Origin: Pyxidicoccus xibeiensis
GTDB lineage: Bacteria; Myxococcota; Myxococcia; Myxococcales; Myxococcaceae
Assembly (NCBI RefSeq): GCF_024198175.1
Contig: NZ_JAJVKV010000002.1
Coordinates: 744,001-808,000, forward strand
Length of the DNA: 64,000 bases
Direction of reading: 5' to 3'
Shown here: positions 26,046 through 34,957 of the stretch, in pieces
Layout: each line of letters begins with the position of its first letter
How positions within the stretch are numbered: the first letter of the stretch is position 1
Notes under the pieces: generated by a model
What the model was told of the DNA's origin: nothing
Databases searched by the model: none
What the model saw: only the letters and a program-made list of their open reading frames with translations
Program-made: the position numbers and the translations under genes

Positions 26046-27695
26046 ATGACGCAAGCAGACGGCGACACGTGGACGCTGCCCTGGCGAGGGCTGGGGCTGA
26101 GCAGCAACCTGAGCACGGCGGACGTGCCTCAGCCCTACCGGCTGCTGGATGAGGTGCCGGGCCTCTTCGACTACGTGGAGTACAGCGCGCCGCTCTCGCT
26201 GGACGAGGCCCGCGCGCATGCGTCGCTATTCCCGGAGATGTGGCGCCGCCGAGCGGAGGTGCCGGTCCTCTTCCACCCCGTGCACCTCAACCTCTGGGGC
26301 CCGGAGCTGGAGCCGGTGGAGGACCTGAAGGCGCTGGACGCGCATGCGCGCACGGTGGAGAGCCCGTGGGTGGGCAACGACGTGGGCTGGTGGCACGTAG
26401 GCGGCCAGCCCTTCCCGGGCTACCTCTACTTCACGCCGCCCTTCAACGAGGCGGGCCTCATCGACTGCGCCGCGCATGCGCTCCACGTGCAGCGGCACCT
26501 CTCCGTGCCCCTCGTGCTGGAGAACCCCGCCGTGCTCGCGCGGCGCGGCGAGTGGCACGTGCTGGACTTCATGGCACGGCTGCACGCGCGCACCGGACTG
26601 CCGCTGCTGCTGGACCTGGGGCACCTGCTCAGCCACCAGCTCTCCGCCGGCCTGCCGCTGGACGCGGGACTCGACGGCTTCCCGCTGGACAGGGTCATCG
26701 AGGTCCACATCGCCGGCGGCGTGGTGACGTCGCGCGGTCCGCGCCGCTTCTACGTGGACGACCACACCCAGCCGGTGCGCGAGGAGCTGTTCCAGCTGCT
26801 GGAGTCGCTGCTGCCGCGCTGCCCCTCACTGCGCGCCGTCACCTTCGAGGGGGACGGGCATCCGCCAGAGGTGGCGCTCGTCTCGCTGCGCCGCCTTCGC
26901 AAGCTCGTCCCCGCGGGTGAGCGCCCGCCACTGACGCTGCGCGCGCCCCGCGACGTCACCGTGCCGCCGCTGACGGGCGACAGCAAGCCGTGGGAGTTGT
27001 TCGACGCGGGCTATGGCGCCGCGCCGCCCACCTCCGTGGAGGACGTGGAGGGAACGCTGGCCGACCTCGACTTCCGCTTGGCCGTAGTGGCGGAGACGTT
27101 GGACCGGGACTGGCCGCTCACGCGCCTGCTGCTCGCGGGGACGCGGGACGGGCTGGCGGCCTTCACCGGCTCGCGCGAGTTCCGGGGGCTGTTCGGTGGG
27201 GGAGGGCGCTCGCTGGGGCAGGCCTTCGCCGTGTGGGCCATGCGCCGGCTGCGCGAGCAGCCCGACGAGGGCGGCTCCGCGGCGCTGGCGCTGGAGATGC
27301 TGCTGCCCACGCTCTTCATGCGGCGGGTGCCCGCGCCAGGGCCCGGGCACGTGGGCCTGGTGGAGGAGGTGAGGCCGGGCTCGCTCCCGGCGGACCTGTC
27401 CGAGCTGGTCTTCGCCGCGCGCGCCGTGCGCCGCCATCTCACCGCGCGTGCGTGGGCCTGCGGCACGCTGGAGGTGTCCGGCCTGGAGACGCTGGCCCAG
27501 GTGGCGCGCAGGCCGGGCCCCGGGCCCTGGCACTTCGTCGTCCGGCGCCGGGCCGCGGGTCACGAGGTGGTGACGGTGACGCCTGGACTGGCCGAGTGGC
27601 TTCGGAAGCTGACCTTCCTGCCCATGCCCGTGGAGCAGGTTCCTCCCGGGTTGCTCGCCGAGGCCCAGGGGCGCGGGCTGATCCGCCGGGGGTGA
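26046..27695 (+). CDS. DUF692/MNIO-type iron enzyme with a C-terminal extension
   Basis: Protein of 549 residues. The N-terminal half (about 12-285) is a DUF692 TIM barrel, the family of multinuclear non-heme iron oxidative enzymes that modify ribosomally made peptides (MbnB, TglH, ChrH). Candidate metal ligands are His77/His80 (FHPVHLNLW), the VGWWH site (112-117), Glu159 (LVLENPA), Asp190 with His193 (LLDLGHLLS), His221 (EVHIAGG) and Asp239-His240 (YVDDHTQPV). The C-terminal half (about 290-549) is helical and unrecognised; it might replace the separate partner protein these enzymes usually need. No precursor peptide gene was found nearby. The upstream 251 bases are divergent from the VWA gene. 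Confidence 0.8.
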   Translation: MTQADGDTWTLPWRGLGLSSNLSTADVPQPYRLLDEVPGLFDYVEYSAPLSLDEARAHASLFPEMWRRRAEVPVLFHPVHLNLWGPELEPVEDLKALDAHARTVESPWVGNDVGWWHVGGQPFPGYLYFTPPFNEAGLIDCAAHALHVQRHLSVPLVLENPAVLARRGEWHVLDFMARLHARTGLPLLLDLGHLLSHQLSAGLPLDAGLDGFPLDRVIEVHIAGGVVTSRGPRRFYVDDHTQPVREELFQLLESLLPRCPSLRAVTFEGDGHPPEVALVSLRRLRKLVPAGERPPLTLRAPRDVTVPPLTGDSKPWELFDAGYGAAPPTSVEDVEGTLADLDFRLAVVAETLDRDWPLTRLLLAGTRDGLAAFTGSREFRGLFGGGGRSLGQAFAVWAMRRLREQPDEGGSAALALEMLLPTLFMRRVPAPGPGHVGLVEEVRPGSLPADLSELVFAARAVRRHLTARAWACGTLEVSGLETLAQVARRPGPGPWHFVVRRRAAGHEVVTVTPGLAEWLRKLTFLPMPVEQVPPGLLAEAQGRGLIRRG

Positions 27696-27756
27696 TTCGT
27701 CTGGAATCGGACTGGAGCCTTGCGCTGGCCCGCCCGGTAGGGTAGTCCGCGCGACC

Positions 27757-28392
27757 ATGGCGTCCCCCCTCGTCGTCGGCATTGCGGGTGGCACCGCGTC
27801 CGGCAAGACCACCGTGGCCCGCAAGGTCCGTGAGGCACTGGCCGACTGTCGCGTGGCCTTCATCGATCAGGACTCGTATTACCGGGACCTGAAGGACCTC
27901 CCGCTCGCCGACCGGCGCGAAGTGAACTTCGACCACCCGGACGCGTTCGACACGGAGCTGCTCGTCCAGCACCTGCGCGAGCTGAAGTCCGGCAAGGCCA
28001 TCCAGAAGCCCGTCTACGACTTCGTCACGTCGTCGCGCCAGCCGCGCACCATGCGGGTGGACCCCGGGGACTTCATCCTCATCGAGGGCATCCTCGTCCT
28101 GCACATGAAGGAGGTGCGCGACGAGATGGACGTGAAGATCTACGTGGACGCGGACGACGACCTGCGCATCCTTCGCCGCCTCACCCGCGACATCAAGGAC
28201 CGCGGCCGCGACTTCGACCACGTGGTGAGCCAGTACCTGCGCCACGTGCGCCCCATGCACATGGGCTTCGTGGAGCCGTCCAAGCACTTCGCGGACATCA
28301 TCATCCCGCACGGCGGCAACAACGAGATAGCCATCGGCATGCTGGTGGGCGCCCTGCGCGCGAAGCTCTCCGGCACTCCGCCCACCGAGTAG
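27757..28392 (+). CDS. udk: uridine kinase
   Basis: Pyrimidine salvage enzyme of 211 residues, phosphorylating uridine and cytidine to the monophosphates with ATP or GTP. Walker A is GGTASGKTT near the N-terminus. Other family motifs are FIDQDSYYRDL, FDHPDAFD, KPVYDFVTSSR, the lid-like RRLTRDIKDRGR and a C-terminal ADIIIPHGG. Length is standard. It is followed at 6 bases by a convergent gene and preceded by the MNIO gene at 61 bases, which may or may not share its transcript. Confidence 0.95.
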   Translation: MASPLVVGIAGGTASGKTTVARKVREALADCRVAFIDQDSYYRDLKDLPLADRREVNFDHPDAFDTELLVQHLRELKSGKAIQKPVYDFVTSSRQPRTMRVDPGDFILIEGILVLHMKEVRDEMDVKIYVDADDDLRILRRLTRDIKDRGRDFDHVVSQYLRHVRPMHMGFVEPSKHFADIIIPHGGNNEIAIGMLVGALRAKLSGTPPTE

Positions 28393-28397
28393 TCCGG

Positions 28398-29429
28398 TCA
28401 GCAGCGCCGCAGGAAGTCGCTGAGCGGCACGTGCAGCCGCTCCGCGTCGTCCAGCAGCGCGCCGTGGTCCCCCGGTCCCGGCAGCTCCAGGAAGCGGGCG
28501 CTCACGCCCGCCGCGCTCAGCAGGTGGTACGTGTCCCGCACCCGGTTCACCGGCGCCAGCGCGTCCGTGGCCCCGGCCACCAGCAGCACCCGCGCGCGAA
28601 TCTGCGAGAAGCAGTCCGCCACGTCGCTGCCCGCGTAGGCCGAGCACAGCATCGCCCAGGACACCGGGTCGAACACGTCGGCGAAGGCGTCCGCCTCCGC
28701 CTCCAGCGCCCTCCGTGCCGCCTCGGCGTCCGGCCAGCGCGCGGCCAGGTGCTCGCGCCCGTACAGCAGCTTCTGGAAGTCCAGGCGCAGCCGGCGCATC
28801 GTCTTGTGCGGCATGGCGTCAGGCCCGTAGAGGCCCTCACGGAAGTCCGGGTCCGCGCGCAGCAGCTGCCACGCCATGCCCAGCTTCTCGCGCACGCCCT
28901 CCGGCAGCGCGCGCGCCGTGCCCAGCGTCACCACGCCGCCCGCCAGCTCCGGGAAGAGCGCGGCCAGCCGCAGCGCCACCTTGCCGCCCAGTCCCACGCC
29001 CACCAGCGCGCGCACCCGGGTGAGTCCCAGCGCGCGCAGCGACGCGGACACCCCGCGCGCCATGTCCAGCACGGTGAGGGGCGGAAGGTTGAGGCCCCAG
29101 CGCTCACCCGTCGCCGGGTCCACCGAGGCAGGCGACGTGGTCCCGAAGGGACTGCCCAAGAGCCCCGGCACCACCACCGGCATGCTCTCCGGGTCCAGGG
29201 CCAGGCCCGCGCCCACCAGGGCCCTTGCCCACCCGGAAGGCTGGTAGGCGCTGTCCTCCTCCGGCCCCAACGCCCGGTGCGAGTGGGACAGGTCGTGCAG
29301 CAACACCACCGCTTTGCCGTCGGACGGTTCCCCGTAGGTCTGCCAGGCCACCTGGGGATTGCCCAGCAGCTCCCCCTCCTCCAAGGGAAGCGGCACGGAG
29401 AACAGGTGGGTGCCGGTGGCCTGGATCAC
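28398..29429 (-). CDS. MetX-like alpha/beta hydrolase lacking the nucleophile serine
   Basis: Protein of 343 residues resembling homoserine O-acetyltransferase (MetX) in length and order: VVLLHDLSHSHRALG near the N-terminus, GLLGSPFGTTSPAS in place of the MetX glycine-rich motif, the acid in VAGATDALAPVN and the histidine in GPGDHGALL. At the nucleophile elbow, where MetX has GGSMGG, it has VGVGLGGKVAL, and the codon is GGA (Gly). So the catalytic Ser is absent while the Asp and His remain. The gene may encode a non-acylating paralogue or a binding protein. It is divergent from the membrane-anchored protein at 29481. Confidence 0.75.
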   Translation of the reverse strand: MIQATGTHLFSVPLPLEEGELLGNPQVAWQTYGEPSDGKAVVLLHDLSHSHRALGPEEDSAYQPSGWARALVGAGLALDPESMPVVVPGLLGSPFGTTSPASVDPATGERWGLNLPPLTVLDMARGVSASLRALGLTRVRALVGVGLGGKVALRLAALFPELAGGVVTLGTARALPEGVREKLGMAWQLLRADPDFREGLYGPDAMPHKTMRRLRLDFQKLLYGREHLAARWPDAEAARRALEAEADAFADVFDPVSWAMLCSAYAGSDVADCFSQIRARVLLVAGATDALAPVNRVRDTYHLLSAAGVSARFLELPGPGDHGALLDDAERLHVPLSDFLRRC

Positions 29430-29480
29430 GGTGGGGAATTTTCATATCACTGCCAGCTCCAACGCACAGGAGCCAGCCTC

Positions 29481-30392
29481 GTGAAGCGCTACTTCGGAGT
29501 CATCGTCATCATCGCGGGCGTGCTGCTGGCCGCCGTCATGAGCTACCGCACCGCCAGCACCAGGGCCCGGGAGGCGCAGCGTGAAGCGGACGCGCAGCGC
29601 ATCCAGGCGGAGTACCTGGAGCGCGTCGGCTGGATGCGCACCAACCCCAACGACGCGGCCTACCGCGACGAGCTGAAGCCCTTCTTCAAGACGTACTTCC
29701 AGCAGGTGGATGACCACCTGACCCAGTTCGCCGGCAACAAGCAGTTCGACGGCTACCTCCAGGAGCTGGAGAAGCGCGCCGAGGCGAGCAAGGACGAGCG
29801 CGCCGGAGACAAGAAGGCCTTCTACGAGTACACGCGCAAGACGTTCGACAGCCTGCGCGAGGGCCGCTACAGCCCGGTGTGGACGGCCACGGACAAGGGC
29901 ATGCGCCTGGACGTGGTGTCCTCCGACGTGGTGATGGTGATGGGCAAGCCGCAGGTGCGGCTGCAGCTGGCGCTCTGGGGCGCGCAGCGCTCGCTCAAGG
30001 ACGAGGGCAAGGTGCGCAAGATGGTGACCAGCGCCACCTTCGACACGGTGTGGAAGCTCACCGACGCGAAGGGGAAGCTGCTGGGCGAGATGCGCGGCGC
30101 CGACCCGTCCATGAAGGTGGACCACCCGGAGCGCTTCGTGGCGCAGTTCCCCCCGCAGATGGTGCTGGGGCACTACGACCTGGACCTGATGCCCAACGAG
30201 GTGTCGAAGATGGAGATGACCATCAACGTCTCCTCGCGCTCGGCCTCGGGCGGCGACGCGACGGCCACCTACCTGTGGAAGCTGGACGTGCCCTCCGAGT
30301 GGAAGCTGGGCGCCGGCGAGTCCTGGGAGGGCGCCACCCAGGAGGAGCGTCCCGAGGAGGAGATCGACCCGAAGTCGGCGAAGAACGAGTAG
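29481..30392 (+). CDS. membrane-anchored protein of unknown function
   Basis: Protein of 303 residues with one N-terminal helix (FGVIVIIAGVLLAAVMSY) and a charged segment with coiled-coil character, followed by a mixed alpha/beta domain (LRLDVVSSDVV and KVRKMVTSATFDTVWKL) and an acidic tail. The GTG at 29481 is chosen: it follows CAGGAG at suitable spacing and begins a sensible signal anchor, whereas the open frame further upstream is antisense to the MetX-like gene. The bulk probably lies in the periplasm. The family was not recognised. Its 3' end is convergent with the propeller gene, separated by a strong hairpin. Confidence 0.7.
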   Translation: MKRYFGVIVIIAGVLLAAVMSYRTASTRAREAQREADAQRIQAEYLERVGWMRTNPNDAAYRDELKPFFKTYFQQVDDHLTQFAGNKQFDGYLQELEKRAEASKDERAGDKKAFYEYTRKTFDSLREGRYSPVWTATDKGMRLDVVSSDVVMVMGKPQVRLQLALWGAQRSLKDEGKVRKMVTSATFDTVWKLTDAKGKLLGEMRGADPSMKVDHPERFVAQFPPQMVLGHYDLDLMPNEVSKMEMTINVSSRSASGGDATATYLWKLDVPSEWKLGAGESWEGATQEERPEEEIDPKSAKNE

Positions 30393-30408
30393 CCGTCCGC
30401 CGGGGAGG

Positions 30409-30435
30409 GTGAGCGCGAGAGGCCCCCGCGCTCAC
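30409..30435. terminator. bidirectional terminator hairpin between convergent genes
   Basis: GTGAGCGCG (30409-30417) and CGCGCTCAC (30427-30435) form a perfect 9-bp stem with a 9-base loop. The hairpin also covers the stop codon of the minus-strand propeller gene, so it can serve both converging transcripts. Confidence 0.65.
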
Positions 30436-32627
30436 TCCACCACGGTGAAGTGTGAAGCGAGCCGGTACGCGGACAGCGTGCCGGCGTCGTCCAGGAAGTA
30501 GAGGTTGAGGCGCACGTCCGCCTGGAGCGCGACGAGCCCCACGCCCACCCGGACCTCCGCGAGCACCTGCCCGCCGCGCGGGTCCACTGCCCGGACCCGC
30601 TCCCCCGGCACCAGCGTCACGCCCCGCGCGGTGCGGGCCGGCAGCGCGCCGATGAGCGGCTCGCCCGCGGCCCCCACGCGCCAGTCGACGGTCCCCGAGG
30701 CGGACACGCGCGCGGCGGCCCCGGAGGCGCTCGTCACCACCACCGCGCGAGGCAGCGGCGCCAGCGCATAGGGCCCCGGCCCCAGGTTCAGGGGGCGCTC
30801 CCAGACGCGGCGCCCCTTCGAGTCCAGGCACAGCAACGTGCCTTCGCGCTCGCGCTCTCCGGCGAGGAAGACGCGGTTGCCCACCGGCAGCGGCAGGGAG
30901 GGGTGGGTGAGGTCGGGCTCGTGTGTCCACACCGACTCGCCGGTGTGCGCGTCCGCGAGCAGCACCGCCCAGTGCGAGCCCCGCCCCAGCATGGCCAGGA
31001 AGCGCCGGCCCCACGGCACCGGCGCGCAGTGGAAGGGCATGGGCGCGCGCATCCGGTAGCGCACCTGGCCGTCCCCCAGGTCCAGGCCATAGAGGTAGCC
31101 CGAGTCCGTGCCCACCAGCGCGCGGTGGCCCTGGGTGGACAGCCAGCTGCGCTGCGTGCGGGGCGGCGCCAGGCGCCACACCTCGCGGCCGGTGGCCTCG
31201 GCGAAGGCCACCACGGTGCGGTCCTCGGAGAGGGTGAGCAAGAGCCCGTCCTTGCGCAGCAGCAGCGGGCCCAGGGGGATGCCGTCGTGGTCGTGCAGCC
31301 AGCGCGCGCCCGCACCCCGGCCGGTGAAGCCGTACACACGCGTCATGTCCGCCGCCACCGCGTGCCCGTCCGCCGACGCCGCCACGCCCAGGGCCGCCGC
31401 GCGCTTCCACAGGAGCGCGCCGTCCTTGCGCGAGAAGGCCGACGCGAGCTGCGGCGCGCAGTACACCGGCCCGTGCCGCCCCAGCAGCAGCCGCGCCTCC
31501 TCCGCGTCCGCCAGCCCCCGCTTCTCCCACAGCTTGTCGAAGCGCAGCCGGCGCAGCCGCCCGGGCACCTTCAGCGGCTTCGAGGTGCCCCGGCCCGCGC
31601 GGGCCTTTCGCTCGCGGGCCGCGCCCTCGGCCTCGGGGGGCTGCACCGCGCCGCGCAGGTGCGACAGGCCCTCGCGGCAGCGCTCCGCCAGCTCCACCAG
31701 GTAGGGGTTGCCCACCTGGGCCCGGTCCGCCTCCGCGAAGGCCGCGGCCAGGGCCTCGCCCAGGTGGAAGAGGGCGCCGGCCAGCGTCTTTCCCTCCAGC
31801 GGGAAGGGCGTGCCGGTGCGCCCGGGCTTCGCCTTGCCCGCCTTGAGGTCCAGCACCAGCGCCGGCCGCGCGCCCGCGGGGGCCAGCTCGAAGCGCTCCT
31901 CGCCCAGCTCCACCGCGCGGGCCAGCTCCACCGCCTGCCGCGACAGCTCCAGCACCGACAGGAAGGGCGGCCCCGGCACGCGCCAGGCCTCGGGCCGGCC
32001 CGGCAGCGACAGCCACACCTCCCCGGCGGCCAGCAGCGGCGCCAGCGTCCCGGCCGTGCCCCGCTCCCCCGCGCGGCCCGAGGCGGCGCCCGCGTCTCGC
32101 AGTTCGAAGCCGAAGCCGGGGACTTCAGGCGGCTCCACCCGCTTCAGGGAGGCCGGGCCGGGGGTCTCCTCGGGAGGTCGGCCGGGCCGGCGCAGCGCCT
32201 TGAGCGGCTCCCCCAGCGCCTGGGCGACCGAGCTGGACAGCCCCCTGGGGCCCACCCGGGTGACGTCCGCGAGGAAGCGCTCTCCGCCCTCGCGCACCGC
32301 CTCGGCCAGCTCCTCCACGTCCACGCGCACCGGGGGCCGCAGCAGCCGGGCGGGGCGGGCGAGGCTGGCCACCAGCAGCTCCACCTCCGGGCCCACCCGC
32401 CGCAGCACCAGCTCCAGGTGTGCTTCCGGCAACGAAACCTGGGCAAGCCGCCGCCGTCCGCCATAAATGGCAGCAACTGAGCGCACCAGTGAGGGCACCA
32501 CTTCTGCTAGAGACTCCTCCACGGCCCCGGACAGAAGGTCCACCCCGTCCAATTCCAGTGCGATGGAATCGAGCGGGGAAGCCGCGGGTTCGCGTTTCCA
32601 ACGCTGTCCGATGCGTATGCGAGTCAT
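30432..32627 (-). CDS. PQQ-type beta-propeller protein, apparently cytoplasmic
   Basis: Protein of 731 residues. The N-terminal 330 residues are alpha/beta and unrecognised. From about 400 onward there are PQQ/WD-like blades with repeated units such as GALLWKRAAALGVA, GREVWRLAPP, GYLYGLDLGDG, SVWTHEPDL and GRRVWERPLN. No signal peptide is visible, unlike most PQQ propellers, so a cytoplasmic scaffold is likely. The ATG at 32627 is taken because residues before it look like leader sequence; GGAAGATGAC is repeated directly upstream. It is divergent from the HARE-HTH gene with 112 bases between, and the two may be functionally paired. The family is unknown. Confidence 0.7.
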   Translation of the reverse strand: MTRIRIGQRWKREPAASPLDSIALELDGVDLLSGAVEESLAEVVPSLVRSVAAIYGGRRRLAQVSLPEAHLELVLRRVGPEVELLVASLARPARLLRPPVRVDVEELAEAVREGGERFLADVTRVGPRGLSSSVAQALGEPLKALRRPGRPPEETPGPASLKRVEPPEVPGFGFELRDAGAASGRAGERGTAGTLAPLLAAGEVWLSLPGRPEAWRVPGPPFLSVLELSRQAVELARAVELGEERFELAPAGARPALVLDLKAGKAKPGRTGTPFPLEGKTLAGALFHLGEALAAAFAEADRAQVGNPYLVELAERCREGLSHLRGAVQPPEAEGAARERKARAGRGTSKPLKVPGRLRRLRFDKLWEKRGLADAEEARLLLGRHGPVYCAPQLASAFSRKDGALLWKRAAALGVAASADGHAVAADMTRVYGFTGRGAGARWLHDHDGIPLGPLLLRKDGLLLTLSEDRTVVAFAEATGREVWRLAPPRTQRSWLSTQGHRALVGTDSGYLYGLDLGDGQVRYRMRAPMPFHCAPVPWGRRFLAMLGRGSHWAVLLADAHTGESVWTHEPDLTHPSLPLPVGNRVFLAGEREREGTLLCLDSKGRRVWERPLNLGPGPYALAPLPRAVVVTSASGAAARVSASGTVDWRVGAAGEPLIGALPARTARGVTLVPGERVRAVDPRGGQVLAEVRVGVGLVALQADVRLNLYFLDDAGTLSAYRLASHFTVVE

Positions 32628-32651
32628 CTTCCGCGGGTCATCTTCCGTTCG

Positions 32652-32681
32652 TTGACAAGCCAGTTTAGCGATGGCTAGCAT
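32652..32681 (+). promoter_or_regulatory. candidate housekeeping promoter for the HARE-HTH gene
   Basis: TTGACA at 32652-32657 followed, after 18 bases, by TAGCAT at 32676-32681 in a relatively AT-rich divergent intergenic region, about 58 bases before the ATG at 32740. The -35 box is perfect and the -10 box fair. Confidence 0.45.
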
Positions 32682-32739
32682 CCGCCACCCATACGGACCT
32701 ACATTTTTGTAACCGTTCGGAATTCTTGGGGAATACTCG

Positions 32740-34890
32740 ATGACATTCTACGAGGCCGCGCTCCGAGTGCTGGAGAGCGAAGGACGTCCCCTCCATTTTC
32801 TCGAAATCACTGAGAAGTCCATCCAACAGAGCCTGCTCTCCCACGTAGGGAAGACGCCCGAAGTGACGATGTTGTCGCGCCTTGCTGCCATGGCGCGCCG
32901 CACGCGGGATCGCAAGGTGATTGTCACGGCGAAGGACACCTTCGCCCTGGTGGACTGGTCGATTCCCGAGGACGTGGAGGCCCTGGCGCAGACGGGCGTG
33001 GTGGAGCCGCATCCGGAAGAGGACCTGCCGCCGCTGCGGCCGGCGGAGCGCCACCCTGAACCTCGCACGGACAACGTGCGGGTGGCGGGCCGTGGCAGCG
33101 ACCGCAAGCGCCGCCGCGACGAGGACGAGGAGCGGGGAGGGCGCCGCAAGCGCTTCCCGCCCCTGCCGGAGGTGGTGTTCGAAATCCTCAGCGAGGCGGA
33201 AGTCGCCCTGCGCACCGAGCAGATCATCGAGCGCGCCCGCACGAAGGAGCTGTGCGCCGAGGAGACGACGGTGGAGGCGGTGCTCACCGCGCTGCTGGAG
33301 GACAACCAGCGCCGCATCGACGCGGGCCGCCGGCCGCAGTACGCCTTCAACAAGGACTCCGGCGAGGTGTCGCTGGAGCGCGCGGGCGCGCCGAGCGAGG
33401 CCCCGCCGCTGGAGCTGCAGGCCGCCTTCGCACAGGCGCTGGGCATCCCCCTGGAGTCCGGACGTCCGCTGCTGGGCAAGCCGGCCGCCGGAGCCGCCGC
33501 CGAGCCGCTGGCGGACGCCACGCTGCTCACCACGCTGCGCACGACGCTCAAGGACGCGCGCCGGGCCGTGGCGCGCGGGCTGCGCAAGCGCCTGGGCGAG
33601 CTGGACGTGGGCACGTTCGAGAAGTCCGTGGTGAAGATGATGCACGGGCTGGGCTTCCGCGAGCTGAAGGTGGCCAAGCGTTCCAAGGAAGGCCCCCTGC
33701 TCACCGCGCGCAAGCGCGAGGGCAGCGTGGAGCTGCGCTACGCGGTGCGCATGCTGAAGGGCGCGCCGGCCATCGACCGCAAGAGCGTGCAGGAGCTGCG
33801 GCGCGACCTGGGCCACTACTCCGCGCAGGTGGGCCTGCTGGTGAGCGCCGGGGACGTGCGCGGCGACGCGCGCACCGAGGCTCAGGCCAACGGCTCGCTG
33901 GTGATGCTCTGGTGCGGCGACGCGCTGGGCGAGAAGTTCCTCGAGGCAGAGACGGCCGTCACCGTCACCCGCGTGGAGCTGTACGAGGTCGACGAGAAGT
34001 TCTTCGAGGCCGCGAAGCTGGATGCCGAGGAGGCCCAGAAGCGCCGCGAGGAGCGCCAGCGCGAGAAGCAGGCGCGGGGCGAGGGGGAGGAGTCCGCCGA
34101 GGGCACCCCGGCCGCCGCCACCGAGCGTGAGCGCCCGCGCGAGAAGCGCCGCCGCGAGCGCGAGGCCCGGGAGGCTCGCGAGAGCGAGGAGACGACCGAG
34201 GAGGGGGCCGAGGACGCGGAGACCCCGTCCGCCGGCCCCGCCGAGGCCCGGGCGAGCGCACCCGCCGCCGCGCCTTCCGCGCCTGCCCAGCAGGCGGGCG
34301 AGGACGAGGAGGGCGAGGACGACGACGAGGGTGAGGACGACGACCTCGAGGCCGCCAGCGCCTTCGTGGCCGGCGCCCCCCGTCCCGAAGGGGCCGCTGG
34401 CGAGGGTGGTGCCGAGGCCGCCGCGGGTGACCGCAAGCGCCGCCGCCGCCGTCGTCGGGGCCGCCGCGGCCGTGGCAACCGTGAGGCGGGTGCCGCCGCG
34501 CCGGGAGCTTCTCCCAACGGGGAGGCGGGGACCGCCGCTCCGGGTGGAGAGGCTGCCGCTCCGACGGGTGAGGCCACCGCCGCGCCTGCCACGGGGGAGG
34601 GTGGAGCTTCTTCTGAAGCCGTGCCCTCCACGGCCTCCGACGCCGCTGGAGCCACCGAGGCCACCGCCGCTCCCGCCACGGAGCCTGGCGCCGAGCCCGC
34701 TATCGAGCCCGCCATCGAGCCTCCCCAGGCCACCGCGCCGGTCGATGCCCCTCCTCCCGTGGAGGAGCCCGCCACGCCTGCCCCCACCGAGCCCGTCCAG
34801 GCCGGCGAGTCGCAGGAGGTGCGAGAGGCCCGGGAGCGTCGGGAGACGCCTCCGCCCGCCCCGGGCTCGTCCGAAGGGGGCGAGGGCTGA
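32740..34890 (+). CDS. HARE-HTH protein with a restriction-endonuclease-like domain and charged tail
   Basis: Protein of 716 residues. It opens with a HARE-HTH domain (about 2-72; EAALRVLESEGRPLHFLEIT), known from bacterial modification systems, RNA polymerase delta and eukaryotic ASXL proteins. A basic linker leads to a second winged-helix-like segment (about 146-210). A domain at about 290-430 resembles the Mrr/restriction-endonuclease fold: EKSVVKMMHGLGF, ELRYAVRMLKG, QVGLLVSAGDVRGDARTEA and LWCGDALGEKFLE. The usual DG...QxK catalytic signature is not obvious, so it may bind without cutting. The C-terminal third is acidic, then RRRRRRGRRGRG, then Pro/Ala-rich. TTGGGGAATACTCG precedes the ATG. 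Confidence 0.75.
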   Translation: MTFYEAALRVLESEGRPLHFLEITEKSIQQSLLSHVGKTPEVTMLSRLAAMARRTRDRKVIVTAKDTFALVDWSIPEDVEALAQTGVVEPHPEEDLPPLRPAERHPEPRTDNVRVAGRGSDRKRRRDEDEERGGRRKRFPPLPEVVFEILSEAEVALRTEQIIERARTKELCAEETTVEAVLTALLEDNQRRIDAGRRPQYAFNKDSGEVSLERAGAPSEAPPLELQAAFAQALGIPLESGRPLLGKPAAGAAAEPLADATLLTTLRTTLKDARRAVARGLRKRLGELDVGTFEKSVVKMMHGLGFRELKVAKRSKEGPLLTARKREGSVELRYAVRMLKGAPAIDRKSVQELRRDLGHYSAQVGLLVSAGDVRGDARTEAQANGSLVMLWCGDALGEKFLEAETAVTVTRVELYEVDEKFFEAAKLDAEEAQKRREERQREKQARGEGEESAEGTPAAATERERPREKRRREREAREARESEETTEEGAEDAETPSAGPAEARASAPAAAPSAPAQQAGEDEEGEDDDEGEDDDLEAASAFVAGAPRPEGAAGEGGAEAAAGDRKRRRRRRRGRRGRGNREAGAAAPGASPNGEAGTAAPGGEAAAPTGEATAAPATGEGGASSEAVPSTASDAAGATEATAAPATEPGAEPAIEPAIEPPQATAPVDAPPPVEEPATPAPTEPVQAGESQEVREARERRETPPPAPGSSEGGEG

Positions 34891-34957
34891 CACGGCCTTC
34901 CAGGAGGGGAGGGAATGGCCGGCGCGCTCGCGTCCCAGGTGTTAACCTGGAGGGGCG

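Noticed and set aside
19021-27695. TOMM-type peptide cluster
   Set aside because: The kinase/cyclase fusion and the MNIO enzyme invite this reading, but no cyclodehydratase, dehydrogenase or precursor peptide gene was found.
30223-32016. 597-residue open frame on the minus strand overlapping the propeller gene
   Set aside because: Gly/Ala/Arg-rich translation in another frame of a gene with clear beta-propeller blades.
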